Positions 43,815-55,487 of a stretch of DNA of 64,000 nucleotides are shown here, one piece after another (within the stretch, counting starts at the first letter, position 1; the number at the start of each line of letters is the position of its first letter). Location of the stretch: contig NZ_CP029378.1 in NCBI RefSeq assembly GCF_003268675.1, forward strand, positions 4,774,001 to 4,838,000, read 5' to 3'. This stretch comes from Streptomyces bacillaris. GTDB lineage: Bacteria; Actinomycetota; Actinomycetes; Streptomycetales; Streptomycetaceae. Under the pieces are notes generated by a model. That model was not told the origin of the DNA, did no database searches, and saw only the letters and a program-made list of their open reading frames with translations. A program made the position numbers and the translations under genes.

Positions 43815-44621
43815 ATGACGCCCCCTCCCGAACCCACCTGGGATCCGCGGCAGTATCTGCGCCACGCGGACCACCGCACCCGCCCCTTCCAGGACCTGCT
43901 GGCCCGGATCGGGGACCTCCCCGGCCACCCCGCACCCCGGATCGCGGACCTCGGCTGCGGCGCCGGAAACGTCACCGCGCTCCTCGCCGACCGCTGGCCG
44001 CAGGCCCGTATCACCGGCTACGACAGCTCCCCGCAGATGCTCGCCGAGGCCGCCGCCCACGCCCGCCCGCCCCTGCTCGACTTCGTCGAGGCCGACGCGG
44101 CGACCTGGGAGCCCACCGAGACGTACGGCATGATCGTCTCCACCTCCGCGCTCCAGTGGATCCCCGGCCACGCCGACCACTTCCCCCGCTGGATCGACGC
44201 CCTCGCCCCCGGCGGCACCTTCGCCTTCCAGGTCCCCGGCAACTTCACCGCCCCCAGCCACACGCTCCTGGCCCGCCTCCGCGCATCCGACCGCTGGCGC
44301 CCCCGCCTCCGCTCCACGGGCGACCGCACCGCCGCCGTCCTGGACCCGGCCGACTACCTCACCCGCCTCCGCGACCTCGGCTGCACGGCGGACGTCTGGG
44401 AGACCACCTACCTCCAGACCCTGCACGGCGAGGACGCGGTCCTGGACTGGGTCAAGGGCACCGCCCTCCGTCCCGTCCTCACCGCCCTGGCCGACGACCC
44501 CGAGGCCCGCGACGCCTTCCTCACCGACTACCGCGACCTGCTGCGCGCGGCCTACCCACCGGGCCCGTACGGCACGGTCTTCCCGTTCCGCCGCATCTTC
44601 GCGGTAGCCCGCAAGCCGTGA
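43815..44621 (+). CDS. tam: Trans-aconitate 2-methyltransferase
   Basis: 268 aa class I SAM methyltransferase. IADLGCGAGNVTALLADRWP (motif I), ITGYDSSPQML, then VSTSALQWIPGHADHFPRWIDALAPGG-type Tam signature split over residues 110-135, and a C-terminal PYGTVFPFRRIFAVA. Tam esterifies trans-aconitate, a by-product inhibitor of aconitase. Clustered with a MarR that presumably controls it, and followed 23 bp later by a VOC gene. The substrate is inferred from family resemblance. Confidence 0.87.
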   Translation: MTPPPEPTWDPRQYLRHADHRTRPFQDLLARIGDLPGHPAPRIADLGCGAGNVTALLADRWPQARITGYDSSPQMLAEAAAHARPPLLDFVEADAATWEPTETYGMIVSTSALQWIPGHADHFPRWIDALAPGGTFAFQVPGNFTAPSHTLLARLRASDRWRPRLRSTGDRTAAVLDPADYLTRLRDLGCTADVWETTYLQTLHGEDAVLDWVKGTALRPVLTALADDPEARDAFLTDYRDLLRAAYPPGPYGTVFPFRRIFAVARKP

Positions 44622-44644
44622 CCCCGATCCCCTGAGGAGCACCG

Positions 44645-45034
44645 ATGACCGCCCCCACCTGCGGCCTCGCCGCCGTCGACCACGTCCAGCTCGCCGCCCC
44701 GCCCGGCTCCGAGGACGCCCTGCGCGCCTTCTACGGGGACGCCCTGGGCATGACCGAGATCCCGAAACCCCCGGTGCTCGCCGCCCGCGGCGGCTGCTGG
44801 TTCGCCGCGGGCCCCGTCCAGCTCCACCTGGGCATCGAGGAGGACTTCCGCCCCGCGAAGAAGGCCCACCCGGGCCTGCGCGTCACCGGCATCGTGGAGT
44901 ACGCCGCCCGCCTGGAGGCCCACGGCGTCCCCACCGAATGGGACGCACACCTCCCCGGCCACCGCCGCTTCTACGCCCACGACCCGGCCGGGAACCGCCT
45001 GGAGTTCCTGGAACCGGAGCCTCAGGCGGGGTGA
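44645..45034 (+). CDS. VOC-superfamily (glyoxalase-like) protein
   Basis: 129 aa, one beta-alpha-beta-beta-beta pair. DHVQLAAPPGSEDALRAFYGD at the start, AAGPVQLHLGIE in the middle, and FYAHDPAGNRLEFLEPE at the end, which carries the metal-binding Glu. AGGAGC lies before ATG. Metal ligands His (DHVQ) and Glu fit the fold. Role unknown; co-transcribed with tam. Confidence 0.85.
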   Translation: MTAPTCGLAAVDHVQLAAPPGSEDALRAFYGDALGMTEIPKPPVLAARGGCWFAAGPVQLHLGIEEDFRPAKKAHPGLRVTGIVEYAARLEAHGVPTEWDAHLPGHRRFYAHDPAGNRLEFLEPEPQAG

Positions 45035-45074
45035 GCCCGGGCACCGCCTGCGGGGCGAGCCCGGCGCCCGCTCC

Positions 45075-45755
45075 TCAGCTCTTCCGGTGCCCTATCAGCC
45101 GCGGCTTCGCCTCCAGGTTCTCCAGCCCGTGCCAGCACAGGTTCACCAGGTGGGCGGCGACCTCCGCCTTCTTCGGCTTGCGGACGTCCAGCCACCACTG
45201 GCCGGTCAGCGCCACCATCCCCACCAGCGCCTGCGCGTACAGCGGGGCGAGCTTCGGGTCGAAGCCGCGGGCCTTGAACTCCAGGCCGAGGATGTCCTCC
45301 ACCTGCGTGGCGATATCACTGATCAGGGAGGCGAACGTGCCCGTCGACTGGGCCACCGGGGAGTCCCGGACCAGGATCCGGAAACCGTCCGTGTACGACT
45401 CGATGTAGTCCAGCAGCGCGAACGCCGCCTGCTCCAGCAGCTCGCGCGGATGGCCCGCCGTGAGCGCGCCCGTCACCATGTCCAGCAACTGGCGCATCTC
45501 GCGGTCGACCACCACCGCGTACAGGCCCTCCTTGCCGCCGAAGTGCTCGTACACCACCGGCTTGGAGACCCCGGCGCGGGAGGCGATCTCCTCCACCGAC
45601 GTGCCCTCGAACCCCTTGTCGGCGAAGAGGGCCCGCCCGATGTCCAGCAGCTGCTCCCGGCGCTCCTTGCCGGTCATCCGGACCCGCCGGGCCCGCCGGG
45701 AGGACGGGGGTCTGCTCTTCTCGCTGCTGGAGTCGGTCGCCACGTCGTCAATCAT
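45075..45755 (-). CDS. TetR-family regulator of the desaturase operon
   Basis: 226 aa. After a charged tail (about 1-27) comes the HTH: RREQLLDIGRALFADKGFEG, SVEEIASRAGVSKPVVYEHFGGKEGLY, and an all-helical ligand domain (AFALLDYIESYTDGFRILV). The start at ATG 45755 overlaps the desaturase stop (ATGA), so the two genes are coupled; MTGKERRE later in the frame is an alternative. Probably senses acyl-CoA and represses the desaturase operon, as in FasR/DesT-type systems; inference. Confidence 0.88.
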   Translation of the reverse strand: MIDDVATDSSSEKSRPPSSRRARRVRMTGKERREQLLDIGRALFADKGFEGTSVEEIASRAGVSKPVVYEHFGGKEGLYAVVVDREMRQLLDMVTGALTAGHPRELLEQAAFALLDYIESYTDGFRILVRDSPVAQSTGTFASLISDIATQVEDILGLEFKARGFDPKLAPLYAQALVGMVALTGQWWLDVRKPKKAEVAAHLVNLCWHGLENLEAKPRLIGHRKS

Positions 45756-46756
45756 GCCGGGTCGGCCGGTACGGGCGTGCGCCGGGAGGCGATCCGGTCC
45801 GCGTCGGGCCAGCGCACGTCGTACGCCCACCCCAGCTTCTCGAACCAGCGGATCAGCCGGGCGCTGGAGTCGATCTGCCCCCGCATCACCCCGTGCCGGG
45901 CGCTCGTCGGGTCCGCGTGGTGCAGGTTGTGCCACGACTCGCCGCACGAGAGCACCGCCAGCCACCACACGTTCCCCGAACGGTCACGGGACTTGAAGGG
46001 GCGCTTGCCCACCGCGTGGCAGATCGAGTTGATCGACCACGTCACGTGGTGCAGCAGCGCCACCCGTACCAGCGACCCCCAGAAGAACGCCGTCGCCGCA
46101 CCCCACCACGACATCGTCACCAGGCCGCCCACCAGCGGCGGGATCGCCAGCGACACGATCGTGAACGTCAGGAAGTGGCGCGAGATCCCCCGGATCGCCG
46201 GGTCCTTGATCAGATCGGGGGCGTACTTCTGCTGCGGCGTCTGCTCCTCGTCGAACATCCACGCGATGTGCGCCCACCACAGCCCCTTCATCAGGGCCGG
46301 CAGGCTCTCCCCGAACCGCCACGGCGAATGCGGGTCGCCCTCCGCGTCCGAGAACCGGTGGTGCTTGCGGTGATCGGCCACCCACCGCACCAGGGGCCCC
46401 TCCACCGCCAGCGAACCCATCACGGCCAGCGCGATCCGCAGCGGACGCTTCGCCTTGAACGAACCGTGCGTGAAGTACCGGTGGAAACCGATCGTGATCC
46501 CGTGGCAGCCGATGAAGTACATCGCCACCAGCAGCCCGATGTCGAGCCAGCTCACCCCCCACCCCCACGCCAGCGGCACCGCCGCCAGCAGGGCGATGAA
46601 CGGCACCACGATGAACGCCAGCAGCGCGAACTGCTCGATCGACCGCTTCTGGTCCCCGCCCAGCGTGGCGGGGGGAAGGGCCGGGGCACCGGCGGGGGCG
46701 GCGGCGGAGGAAGGGGACGGGCCCGTCTCGTCGAGGACATCGGGAGAGGACGGCAT
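45752..46756 (-). CDS. Fatty acyl-CoA delta-9 desaturase
   Basis: 334 aa membrane di-iron enzyme. Three His boxes: HRYFTH (about 95), HRKHHRF (about 135) and HNLHHADP (about 270). Four spans are visible (ALLAFIVVPFIALLAAVPL, IGLLVAMYFIGCHGITIGF and others). It introduces double bonds into fatty acyl chains. The N-terminal 40 residues are Pro/Ala-rich. It heads an operon with its TetR regulator. Confidence 0.93.
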   Translation of the reverse strand: MPSSPDVLDETGPSPSSAAAPAGAPALPPATLGGDQKRSIEQFALLAFIVVPFIALLAAVPLAWGWGVSWLDIGLLVAMYFIGCHGITIGFHRYFTHGSFKAKRPLRIALAVMGSLAVEGPLVRWVADHRKHHRFSDAEGDPHSPWRFGESLPALMKGLWWAHIAWMFDEEQTPQQKYAPDLIKDPAIRGISRHFLTFTIVSLAIPPLVGGLVTMSWWGAATAFFWGSLVRVALLHHVTWSINSICHAVGKRPFKSRDRSGNVWWLAVLSCGESWHNLHHADPTSARHGVMRGQIDSSARLIRWFEKLGWAYDVRWPDADRIASRRTPVPADPA

Positions 46757-47153
46757 AGAGGGATACCTCGGAGGGTGAGGAAGCAGTTCCGGACGGCCGT
46801 GGCTACGGTTCCGTAACCTACGGCTTGGTAAGTATGGCAGTGACGGGGCCCACAACACGAGAGGCCGGTCCAACCCGTCACCCGCGGTACCCCACGCCTC
46901 CCACGGGGTAGGGCACCCATGGCCGACGGCATCCGCCCGCACCCCACCAGGGCAGCGGACACGCCGGAGGCGACGACACCTATCCTGGGAGGGTCGGACA
47001 GCGCGGTCCGCACCCGCTCGTCGGGGCGTGGCACCAGCACCCGCTGCCGTGCCACAGGGCCCCGATACCCCGCCACGCGCTCTCCCACCGCCACCACCAT
47101 CGGGAGACGCCGAAGCGACGCACCTCCTCATTCACTGCAAGGAGCCGCACACT
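46757..47153. promoter_or_regulatory. 397-bp divergent region, desaturase and ppc promoters
   Basis: No gene is visible. CCGTA-ACC-TACGG at 46811-46823 is a perfect short palindrome 55 bp upstream of the desaturase start and a likely TetR operator. Toward ppc, TATCCT at 46981-46986 may be a -10 box. AAGGAG at about 47139-47144 is the ppc ribosome site. Confidence 0.5.
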
Positions 47154-49883
<2,730 letters not shown>

Positions 49884-49893
49884 CGCACGACGA

Positions 49894-49935
49894 CGCGAAG
49901 CGCCCCCGCCGGCTCTGCCGGCGGGGGCACTTCGC
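49894..49935 (+). terminator. Terminator after ppc
   Basis: GAAGC-GCCCCCGCCGGC, loop TCT, then GCCGGCGGGGGC-ACTTC. One internal mismatch in a stem of about 18 bp. It lies 11 bp after the ppc stop. Confidence 0.8.
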
Positions 49936-50058
49936 GTGGTGGCCCGACCCCCGCCACCGGCACGGGTCGGGCCGACGGAGCACGCTGCAGGCGCGCCTCC
50001 GGTGGAGGGGGCTCAAGACCGGGCGGTCCGCTGCCCGGCCCCGAGGCCCCCCGGGACG

Positions 50059-50817
50059 TCAGCGGTGGGCGGCCGACTGCTGCGTCTTGCGGCGGCGCGT
50101 CACCAGGAAGGCACCCGCGCCGGCGAGGGCCACGGCCGTAGCGGCCAGGAGGCCCACCGGGGCGCTGGAACCCGTCTCGGCCAGATCGCCCGTGCCCTTG
50201 TCCGTGCCCGTGCCCGGGCCGGTGCTCTCCGAGGCCGACGGCACGGCACCCGGCGATTCAGGCGTGGTCGTGGCCGGAGCGGTGGCTGACGGCGTCGAGC
50301 CCGGCTCGTCGGTCGGCGTGTCCGTGGGGGTGCCGGTCGGCTCGTCGGTCGGGGTCCCTGTGGGGGTGCCGGTCGGCGTCCCCGACGGCGACGGGGACAC
50401 CGAGGCCGGGCAGGTGTGCGACAGGTTGAACTTGTTCTGCGGGACCGTGCCGTTGATCTCGGCCTTGACCGCGGTCAGCTGAGCACCGGGCTCGGAGACG
50501 GTGTAGGCGTGGTCGGCCTTCGGCGGACCGAAGACCGTGATCTCCTGCTCGCCGCCCGGCTCGAAGGTGACCGTCAGTTTGGCGAAGGTCGCGCTGTTAC
50601 CGGGGAGGACGAAGTGCCAGCCGTCCTTGTCGGACGGAACGCCGGGGCACTTACCGGGGGCCTTCCCGTCAGCGAACTCGGCTGCCGTCACCGGGAGTTC
50701 CTGGCGCAGCGTCGGGTTGTTCGAACTGGAGCCCGTTGCCATGGCGCCCGGCGCCAGCACGAGAGAGGTCGTCACGGCAGCGGCCAGCGCGCCGAAAGGT
50801 ATCAGGATGCGTTTCAT
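50059..50817 (-). CDS. LAETG-anchored cell-wall protein
   Basis: 252 aa. Signal peptide (MKRILIPFGALAAAVTTSLV, cleavage after AMA near 27); a mature domain with two Cys (KCPGVP, SHTCPAS); a Thr/Pro/Ser linker with repeats TPTDEPTGT; the sorting signal LAETGSS near 215; a span (VGLLAATAVALAGAGAFLV); and an RRRK tail. LAETG is the class E sortase site in Streptomyces (LAxTG), so it should be covalently linked to peptidoglycan. Function of the surface domain unknown. Confidence 0.88.
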   Translation of the reverse strand: MKRILIPFGALAAAVTTSLVLAPGAMATGSSSNNPTLRQELPVTAAEFADGKAPGKCPGVPSDKDGWHFVLPGNSATFAKLTVTFEPGGEQEITVFGPPKADHAYTVSEPGAQLTAVKAEINGTVPQNKFNLSHTCPASVSPSPSGTPTGTPTGTPTDEPTGTPTDTPTDEPGSTPSATAPATTTPESPGAVPSASESTGPGTGTDKGTGDLAETGSSAPVGLLAATAVALAGAGAFLVTRRRKTQQSAAHR

Positions 50818-51137
50818 GAGCAGTCGTCCATAGCGAGAGGTGAGGGTTGCCTGGAGGGGGCGGCGAGGGCAGCTTAACCGTGTCATCGACCCTCGTGGCC
50901 TCTGCCTGATAACGATCGAGGCCGCAACGGGACCGTGGACACACCACGGGCAAGCTCCCGCCCGAAGCGCTCCGCCACCCGGCGACCGGCCGACCGCCAC
51001 CGTCGAGCGCATCGAGCCGCCACCACACCCGGAACGGGCCTGCCCCCGCATACCCGCCGCCGCACACGCCCACCGTGACTCCACGGACGCGCGTGCCACG
51101 TGACGGGACACCCCCGACGCCCTTGCCCGCGCGAGGG
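50818..51137. other. 320-bp upstream region of the LAETG gene
   Basis: No gene seen. Probably holds the LAETG promoter and the end of the pth transcript. No clear hairpin or -10/-35 pair could be assigned. Confidence 0.3.
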
Positions 51138-51731
51138 TCAGGAGTTGTACGCGCTCTGCGCCCGCTCCAGCCCCTCCGCCAGCAGACACTCCACCGAGTC
51201 CGCCGCCCGGTCCACCAGGTACGCCAGCTCCTTGCGCTCCGCCGAACCGAAATCCCTCAGCACGAAGTCCGCCACCTGCATCCGCCCCGGCGGCCGCCCG
51301 ATCCCGAACCGCACCCGGTGGTAGTCCGGCCCCATCGCCTTCGTCATCGACTTCAGCCCGTTGTGACCGTTGTCCCCGCCGCCCAGCTTCAGCCGCAGCA
51401 TCCCGTAATCGATGTCCAACTCGTCATGGACCGCCACCACATGGTCCGTCGGCACCTTGTAGAAGTCCCGCAACGCCGTCACCGGACCGCCCGACAGATT
51501 CATGTACGACATCGGCTTCACCAGCACCACCCGCCGGCTCCCCGGACCCGGCGGACCGATCCGCCCCTCCACCACCTGCGCCTGCGCCTTCTGTGCGCGC
51601 TTGAACTTCCCGCCGATCCGCGTCGCCAGCAGATCGGCCACCATGAACCCGACGTTGTGCCGGTTCGCCGCATACTCGGGCCCGGGGTTGCCGAGGCCCA
51701 CGATGAGCCAGGGGTCGGTGGCTTCGGACAT
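51138..51731 (-). CDS. pth: Peptidyl-tRNA hydrolase
   Basis: 197 aa. WLIVGLGNPGPEYAANRHNVGFMV with the catalytic His, MNLSGGPVTAL, VHDELDIDYG with the catalytic Asp, and GGGDNGHNGLKSM are all present. It recycles peptidyl-tRNAs that fall off ribosomes. Start ATG 51731. Downstream of rplY in the usual order glmU-prs-rplY-pth. Confidence 0.95.
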   Translation of the reverse strand: MSEATDPWLIVGLGNPGPEYAANRHNVGFMVADLLATRIGGKFKRAQKAQAQVVEGRIGPPGPGSRRVVLVKPMSYMNLSGGPVTALRDFYKVPTDHVVAVHDELDIDYGMLRLKLGGGDNGHNGLKSMTKAMGPDYHRVRFGIGRPPGRMQVADFVLRDFGSAERKELAYLVDRAADSVECLLAEGLERAQSAYNS

Positions 51732-51837
51732 CAGCGCTCGGTCTCCTCGTACGGGTACAGGTGATGGCAGGCGATACAGGTGACGGCAGGCGAACGGGGC
51801 GGCGGCTCCCCGGAAGGGAGCCACCACCCCGTCAGTC

Positions 51838-51876
51838 AAGCAGGTGCAGCAGGTGCAGCGGGTGCGGCAGGTGAAA
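51838..51876 (+). repeat. Short degenerate 9-bp tandem repeat
   Basis: AGCAGGTGC repeated about four times with drift (AGCGGGTGC, GGCAGGTGA), between pth and rplY. Confidence 0.6.
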
Positions 51877-51892
51877 CGGTGAGAGGTGAGGC

Positions 51893-52486
51893 TCAGGCCT
51901 CGGCGCCCTCGGCCCCGCCCTCGGCCTCGTCCGCGGCCGGCTCCTCGGCCTGCGCGGCGACGACCTGGATCACGATGGCGTCCTCGTCACCTGCGAGCAC
52001 GGAGCCCTTCGGCAGCGGAACGTCCTTGGCGACGATCGAGTCACCGGCGTCCAGACCCGCGACGGAGACCGTGACGGACTCGGGGATGTGGGTGGCCTCG
52101 GCCTCGACCAGCAGGGTGTTCTGCACGAACTCCAGCAGGTTGGCGCCCGGCGCCAAGTCGCCCTCGGCGTGCACCGCGATCTCGACCTCGACCTTCTCGC
52201 CGCGCTTCACGGTGAGCAGGTCGACGTGCTCGATGGTGCCCTTGAGGGGGTGACGCTGCACGGCCTTCGGGATGACCAGCGCGTCCTTGCCGTCGATCTC
52301 CAGACCGATCAGCACGTTGGCCGTACGAAGCGCCAGCAGGACCTCGTGACCCGGCAGCGTGACGTGGACCGGCTCGGCGCCGTGGCCGTAGACGACCGCG
52401 GGAACCTTGTCGGCACGACGGATACGGCGGGCGGCGCCCTTGCCGAACTCGGTACGGACCTCGGTGGCGAGCTTGATCTCAGCCAT
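51893..52486 (-). CDS. rplY: 50S ribosomal protein L25/CTC
   Basis: 197 aa, the long CTC form. An N-terminal L25 domain (TEVRTEFGKGAARRIRRADKVPAVVYGHG) is followed by a beta-rich CTC domain (IEHVDLLTVKRGEKVEVEI) and an acidic tail (EEPAADEAEGGAEG). It binds 5S rRNA. GAGGAG precedes the ATG. The long form is linked to general stress in Bacillus. Confidence 0.95.
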   Translation of the reverse strand: MAEIKLATEVRTEFGKGAARRIRRADKVPAVVYGHGAEPVHVTLPGHEVLLALRTANVLIGLEIDGKDALVIPKAVQRHPLKGTIEHVDLLTVKRGEKVEVEIAVHAEGDLAPGANLLEFVQNTLLVEAEATHIPESVTVSVAGLDAGDSIVAKDVPLPKGSVLAGDEDAIVIQVVAAQAEEPAADEAEGGAEGAEA

Positions 52487-52696
52487 GGTTGCACTCCTCG
52501 TCAGGTACGGAGAGCCGTCGGGGGTGACGGAACTCGAACGGTCACCCGGCCCACGACAGGCCTGCTACGAAGAGCGCGTCGATAACGGACCGCCGTACAC
52601 ACAGGTACGGCCTCCCTCGCCGAGCAACTCGCTGAGTCTACCCGGCGGGGAGGCCGCACCCCAAAGTGGATCAGTACAGGATGATCGTCACTGCTG
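52487..52696. promoter_or_regulatory. rplY leader region with hairpin
   Basis: 210 bp. Read on the minus strand, a TAGACT -10-like box lies at about 52632-52637, then a hairpin GCCGTAC-N6-GTACGGC at about 52583-52602. Suggests a separate rplY promoter with a structured leader. Confidence 0.35.
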
Positions 52697-53674
52697 TCAG
52701 CCCTGCTCCTCGAACAGGCTCGTCACCGAACCGTCCTCGAACACCTCACGCACCGCACGCGCGATCGTCGGCGCGATCGACAGCACCGTGATCTTGTCCA
52801 GCTCCAGCTCACCCGGGGTCGGCAGCGTGTCCGTGAACACGAACTCGCTCACCTTCGAGTTCTTCAGCCGGTCCGCCGCCGGACCCGAGAGCACCCCGTG
52901 CGTCGCCGTCACGATGACGTCCTCCGCACCGTGCGCGAACAGCGCGTCCGCCGCGGCGCAGATCGTGCCACCCGTGTCGATCATGTCGTCGACCAGCACG
53001 CAGACCCGGCCCTCGACGTTGCCCACGACCTCGTGGACCGAGACCTGGTTCGGCACGTCCTTGTCACGGCGCTTGTGCACGATCGCCAGCGGCGCGTCCA
53101 GCCGGTCGCACCAGCGGTCCGCGACCCGGACCCGGCCCGCGTCCGGCGAGACGATCGTCAGCTTCGAACGGTCGACCTTGGCGCCCACGTAGTCCGCCAG
53201 GATCGGCAGCGCGAACAGGTGGTCCACCGGGCCGTCGAAGAAGCCCTGGATCTGGTCCGTGTGCAGATCGACCGTGAGGATCCGGTCCGCACCCGCCGTC
53301 TTCATCAGGTCCGCGATCAGCCGCGCCGAGATCGGCTCACGACCCTTGTGCTTCTTGTCCTGACGGGCGTACCCGTAGAACGGCACGATCACCGTGATCG
53401 AGCGGGCCGACGCGCGCTTCAGCGCGTCCAGCATGATCAGCTGCTCCATGATCCACTTGTTGATCGGAGCCGTGTGGCTCTGGATCAGGAAGCAGTCCGC
53501 GCCACGCGCCGACTCCTGGAAGCGGACGTAGATCTCACCGTTGGCGAAATCGAAGGCCTTCGTCGGCACGAGACCGACACCCAGTTGGTGTGCGACCTCC
53601 TCGGCCAGCTCGGGGTGGGCGCGGCCGGAGAAGAGCATCAGTTTCTTCTCGCCGGTCGTCTTGATCCCGGTCAC
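52697..53674 (-). CDS. prs: Ribose-phosphate pyrophosphokinase
   Basis: 325 aa, class I. Makes PRPP from ribose-5-phosphate and ATP. Motifs: ELAEEVAHQLGVGL, IVPFYGYARQDKKHKGREP (ATP loop), TVDLHTDQIQGFFDGPVDHL (metal), SPDAGRVRVADRW, and the PRPP loop VLVDDMIDTGGTICAAAD. Sits between glmU and rplY, as in many bacteria. Confidence 0.96.
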   Translation of the reverse strand: MTGIKTTGEKKLMLFSGRAHPELAEEVAHQLGVGLVPTKAFDFANGEIYVRFQESARGADCFLIQSHTAPINKWIMEQLIMLDALKRASARSITVIVPFYGYARQDKKHKGREPISARLIADLMKTAGADRILTVDLHTDQIQGFFDGPVDHLFALPILADYVGAKVDRSKLTIVSPDAGRVRVADRWCDRLDAPLAIVHKRRDKDVPNQVSVHEVVGNVEGRVCVLVDDMIDTGGTICAAADALFAHGAEDVIVTATHGVLSGPAADRLKNSKVSEFVFTDTLPTPGELELDKITVLSIAPTIARAVREVFEDGSVTSLFEEQG

Positions 53675-53793
53675 AGCACAGTCTCCTCAGACGTGTATCT
53701 GGCGCTGCACGCATAGGTCCCGATGTGCAACGAGCCAGCCGAAATGGGTGAGCATCTATCACGGTACGCCGTCACCGGCGCACCTGTTTCCGG

Positions 53794-55242
53794 TCAGCTT
53801 TCGCCGTCGGCTCCCTGCGACGACGCCTGAGCAGCCTGAGCGGCGGCGCTGCCCGGACGCTTCCGGGCCACCCAACCCTCGATATTCCGCTGCTGGCCCC
53901 GGGCCACGGCCAGCGAACCGGACGGCACATCCTTCGTGATCACCGACCCGGCGGCGGTGTAGACCCCGTCCCCGACCGTGACCGGTGCCACAAACATATT
54001 GTCCGAACCGGTACGGCAGTGGGAGCCGATCGTCGTGTGGTGCTTGGCGACCCCGTCGTAGTTCACGAAGACGCTCGCCGCACCGATGTTGGTGTGGTCC
54101 CCGATGGTCGCGTCCCCGACGTAACTCAGGTGCGGGACCTTCGTCCCCTCCCCGATGGTGGCGTTCTTCATCTCCACGTACGTACCGGCCTTGGCCTTGA
54201 CCCCCAGCCGCGTCCCCGGCCGCAGATACGCGTACGGACCCACGGTCGCCCCGGGCCCGATCTCGGCCGAGAGCGTCACGGTGTTGTCGATGCGGGCGCC
54301 GGGGCCGACGAGGGTGTCCTCGATCCGCGAGTTGGGCCCGACCTCGGAGTCCTCCCCGAGGTGCGTGGAGCCGAGCAGCTGCGTCCCCGGGTGCACGAGG
54401 GCGTCGCGCTCGTACGTGACGGTCGCGTCGATCAGCGTGGACGCCGGGTCGACGATCGTCACGCCCGCGAGCATCGCCCGCTCCAGCAGCCGCTCGTTCA
54501 GCAGGCGGCGCGCCTCGGCCAGCTGGAGCCGGTTGTTGATCCCGAGGATCTCGCGGTGGTCACCCGCCACGGACGCCCCGACCCGGTGCCCCGCCTCACG
54601 CAGGATCGACAGCACATCGGTGAGGTACTCCTCGCCCTGGCTGTTGTCGGTCCGCACCTTGCCCAGCGCGTCGGCCAGCAGCGACCCGTCGAACGCGAAC
54701 ACCCCGGAGTTGATCTCACGGATCGCCCGCTGCTCGTCGGTCGCGTCCTTGTGCTCGACGATCTCGGTGACCGCCCCGGTGGCCGGGTCGCGCACGATGC
54801 GCCCGTAGCCGGTCGAGTCCGGGACCTCGGCGGTCAGGACGGTGACGGCGTTGGCGTCGGCGGCGTGGGTGGCGGCGAGCGCGCCGAGCGTCTCGCCGGA
54901 GAGCAGCGGCGTGTCCCCGCACACGACGATCACGGTCCCGTCGACGGTCCCGCCGAGCTCCTCGAGCCCCATCCGGACGGCGTGCCCGGTCCCGTTCTGC
55001 TCGGCCTGGAAGGCGGTGCGCACGGGGGCGTCGCCGGCGTTCAGATGCGCGGTGACCTGCTCACTGGCGTGCCCGACGACCACGACGAGGTGCTGGGGCT
55101 CCAGCTCACGGGCGGCGGCGACGACATGTCCGACGAGCGAGCGCCCGGAGATCTCGTGCAGGACCTTGGGGGTCTTCGACTTCATACGGGTGCCCTCACC
55201 CGCTGCGAGGACGACGACGGCTGCCGGGCTGGTTGCGCTCAC
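53794..55242 (-). CDS. glmU: Bifunctional UDP-GlcNAc pyrophosphorylase / GlcN-1-P acetyltransferase
   Basis: 482 aa. An N-terminal nucleotidyltransferase (VVLAAGEGTRMKSKTPKVLHE, QNGTGHAV, VVCGDTPLL) and a C-terminal left-handed beta-helix (GPGATVGPYAYLRPG, KAKAGTYVEMKNA, HLSYVGDATIGDHTNIGAA). It makes UDP-GlcNAc for peptidoglycan. The C-terminus has a Gln/Ala/Ser tail (AAQAAQASSQG). Confidence 0.96.
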   Translation of the reverse strand: MSATSPAAVVVLAAGEGTRMKSKTPKVLHEISGRSLVGHVVAAARELEPQHLVVVVGHASEQVTAHLNAGDAPVRTAFQAEQNGTGHAVRMGLEELGGTVDGTVIVVCGDTPLLSGETLGALAATHAADANAVTVLTAEVPDSTGYGRIVRDPATGAVTEIVEHKDATDEQRAIREINSGVFAFDGSLLADALGKVRTDNSQGEEYLTDVLSILREAGHRVGASVAGDHREILGINNRLQLAEARRLLNERLLERAMLAGVTIVDPASTLIDATVTYERDALVHPGTQLLGSTHLGEDSEVGPNSRIEDTLVGPGARIDNTVTLSAEIGPGATVGPYAYLRPGTRLGVKAKAGTYVEMKNATIGEGTKVPHLSYVGDATIGDHTNIGAASVFVNYDGVAKHHTTIGSHCRTGSDNMFVAPVTVGDGVYTAAGSVITKDVPSGSLAVARGQQRNIEGWVARKRPGSAAAQAAQASSQGADGES

Positions 55243-55351
55243 GGATGTGCCCTTCGGCTTCGGGTGGTGGTCATCCGCAGGATAGCGGGGGTGTTTCGCC
55301 GGGAAACGGGGGCGGGCCCCGACCGGTGTGGTCGGGGCCCGCGTGCCGGGG

Positions 55352-55424
55352 CTCCCCCATCAGGATTTGAACCTGAACAGACGGTACCAAAAACCGCAGT
55401 GCTGCCTGATTACACCATGGGGGA
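55352..55424 (-). tRNA. tRNA-Gln (anticodon UUG)
   Basis: Read on the minus strand: acceptor TCCCCCA pairs with TGGGGGA, the T arm carries GGTTCAAATCC, and the anticodon loop TTTTGGT follows GCGGT, giving TTG at positions 34-36. Discriminator G; CCA is not encoded. Just upstream of glmU. Confidence 0.95.
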
Positions 55425-55487
55425 CTAATTCCGACTAAACCGGACATTGCGTCGGCTTGCCGGACCGGCACCCAACACTATGCCGTA

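Noticed and set aside
55352..55424. tRNA-Gln as an attachment site of an integrated element
   Set aside because: No second copy of the tRNA 3' end and no integrase in the window.
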